This document shows positions 5,084 through 5,351 of a DNA stretch of 5,351 nucleotides, piece after piece. A model generated the notes under the pieces. The model was not told where the DNA came from. It searched no databases and worked only from the letters and a program-made list of their open reading frames with translations. Positions within the stretch are counted from its first letter, which is position 1. Each line of letters starts with the position of its first letter. The position numbers and the translations under genes were made by a program. Location: NCBI GenBank assembly GCA_025351985.1, contig JANXUW010000048.1, forward strand, positions 1 through 5,351, written 5' to 3'. Origin of the DNA: Pseudolysobacter sp. GTDB taxonomy: Bacteria; Pseudomonadota; Gammaproteobacteria; Xanthomonadales; Rhodanobacteraceae.

Positions 5084-5351
5084 TCGATGCGGCTCGACGA
5101 CGCGTACCTGCGCACGTTGCTGATCCAGGGCGCACGCAGCAGCCTGCGGCGCGCCAAGGCCGTGGCTATCGAGAAGGCCACGCCGGAACAATTGTGGATA
5201 CGCAGCCTCTACGGACGCATGCCGTTCGGCAAGGTGATCGTGGCCATTGCCAACAAACACGCCCGACAGATCTGGGCGATGTTGGCGCACGACGTGGACT
5301 ACGACCCGCACGCGCGCTTGAACCACCCGATGCATCGGCAAATCCAGGCAG
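5084..5351 (+). pseudogene. IS110-family transposase, C-terminal fragment, 5'-truncated and running off the window
   Basis: From 5096 the plus strand reads DDAYLRTLLIQGARS, followed by a variable Arg/Lys/Ala-rich stretch, then FGKVIVAIANKHARQIWAMLA and HDVDY. This is the characteristic C-terminal part of IS110/IS116/IS902 transposases, where a 'SKRGD.YLRTLLI.GAR' block precedes 'NK.AR..WA.L'. The frame has a stop at 5054-5056 and no family-like sequence before about 5084, so the N-terminal DEDD (RuvC-like) domain and the serine-bearing region are missing. The block normally written SKRGD is altered here to SMRLDD, suggesting the junction or an indel lies at about 5084-5098. The product as seen cannot be a working recombinase. 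The 3' end and element terminus lie outside the window. Confidence 0.85.

Noticed and set aside
5099..5341. Minus-strand frames opposite the IS110 fragment
   Set aside because: The plus strand carries a recognisable transposase C-terminus, and the minus frames are Arg/His/Val-rich shadows.

Overview
The window looks like chromosomal DNA from a GC-rich proteobacterium (roughly 60% GC by eye). A gammaproteobacterium of the Xanthomonadales type (Rhodanobacter/Dyella-like) is my best guess. It rests on an S8 peptidase with an IPTL-CTERM-like sorting tail next to BON, DUF2630 and glycine-rich stress-type genes. This is inference; there is no rRNA or other taxonomic marker here.

Layout. (1) Bases 1-2907, plus strand: the 3' two-thirds or so of a large secreted serine peptidase gene. 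It encodes the end of an S8 catalytic domain with the active-site serine, a beta-rich linker, a P (proprotein convertase) domain, three tandem DUF11-type repeats and a degenerate IPTL-CTERM tail. A 15-bp perfect hairpin follows it. (2) Bases 3055-4899, minus strand: in transcription order, a histidine-rich small protein, a secreted BON-domain protein, and a glycine-rich membrane-associated stress-type protein closed by a clear intrinsic terminator. Then come a short decayed remnant that I read as the C-terminus of a KatE-type catalase, and a DUF2630 gene. (3) Bases 4912-5351: an unidentified minus-strand ORF 3' end with a weak terminator-like hairpin behind it, abutting a 5'-truncated IS110-family transposase fragment on the plus strand that runs off the window.

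How it fits together. The peptidase is a self-contained cell-surface or secreted enzyme and is transcribed convergently towards the minus-strand cluster. The three tightly spaced minus-strand genes look like one general or envelope stress operon: a putative metal-binding His-rich protein, a periplasmic BON protein and a Gly-rich membrane protein. The catalase tail sits 30 bp upstream of DUF2630, which suggests an ancestral katE-DUF2630 pair that lost almost all of katE. With the IS110 fragment, this marks the right half of the window as rearranged accessory DNA.

No tRNA, rRNA, CRISPR array, complete insertion sequence or recognisable defence system was seen. I did not find a clearly new system. 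The least explained items are the heptad-histidine protein and its neighbourhood, the catalase remnant, and the unidentified ORF end at 4948.
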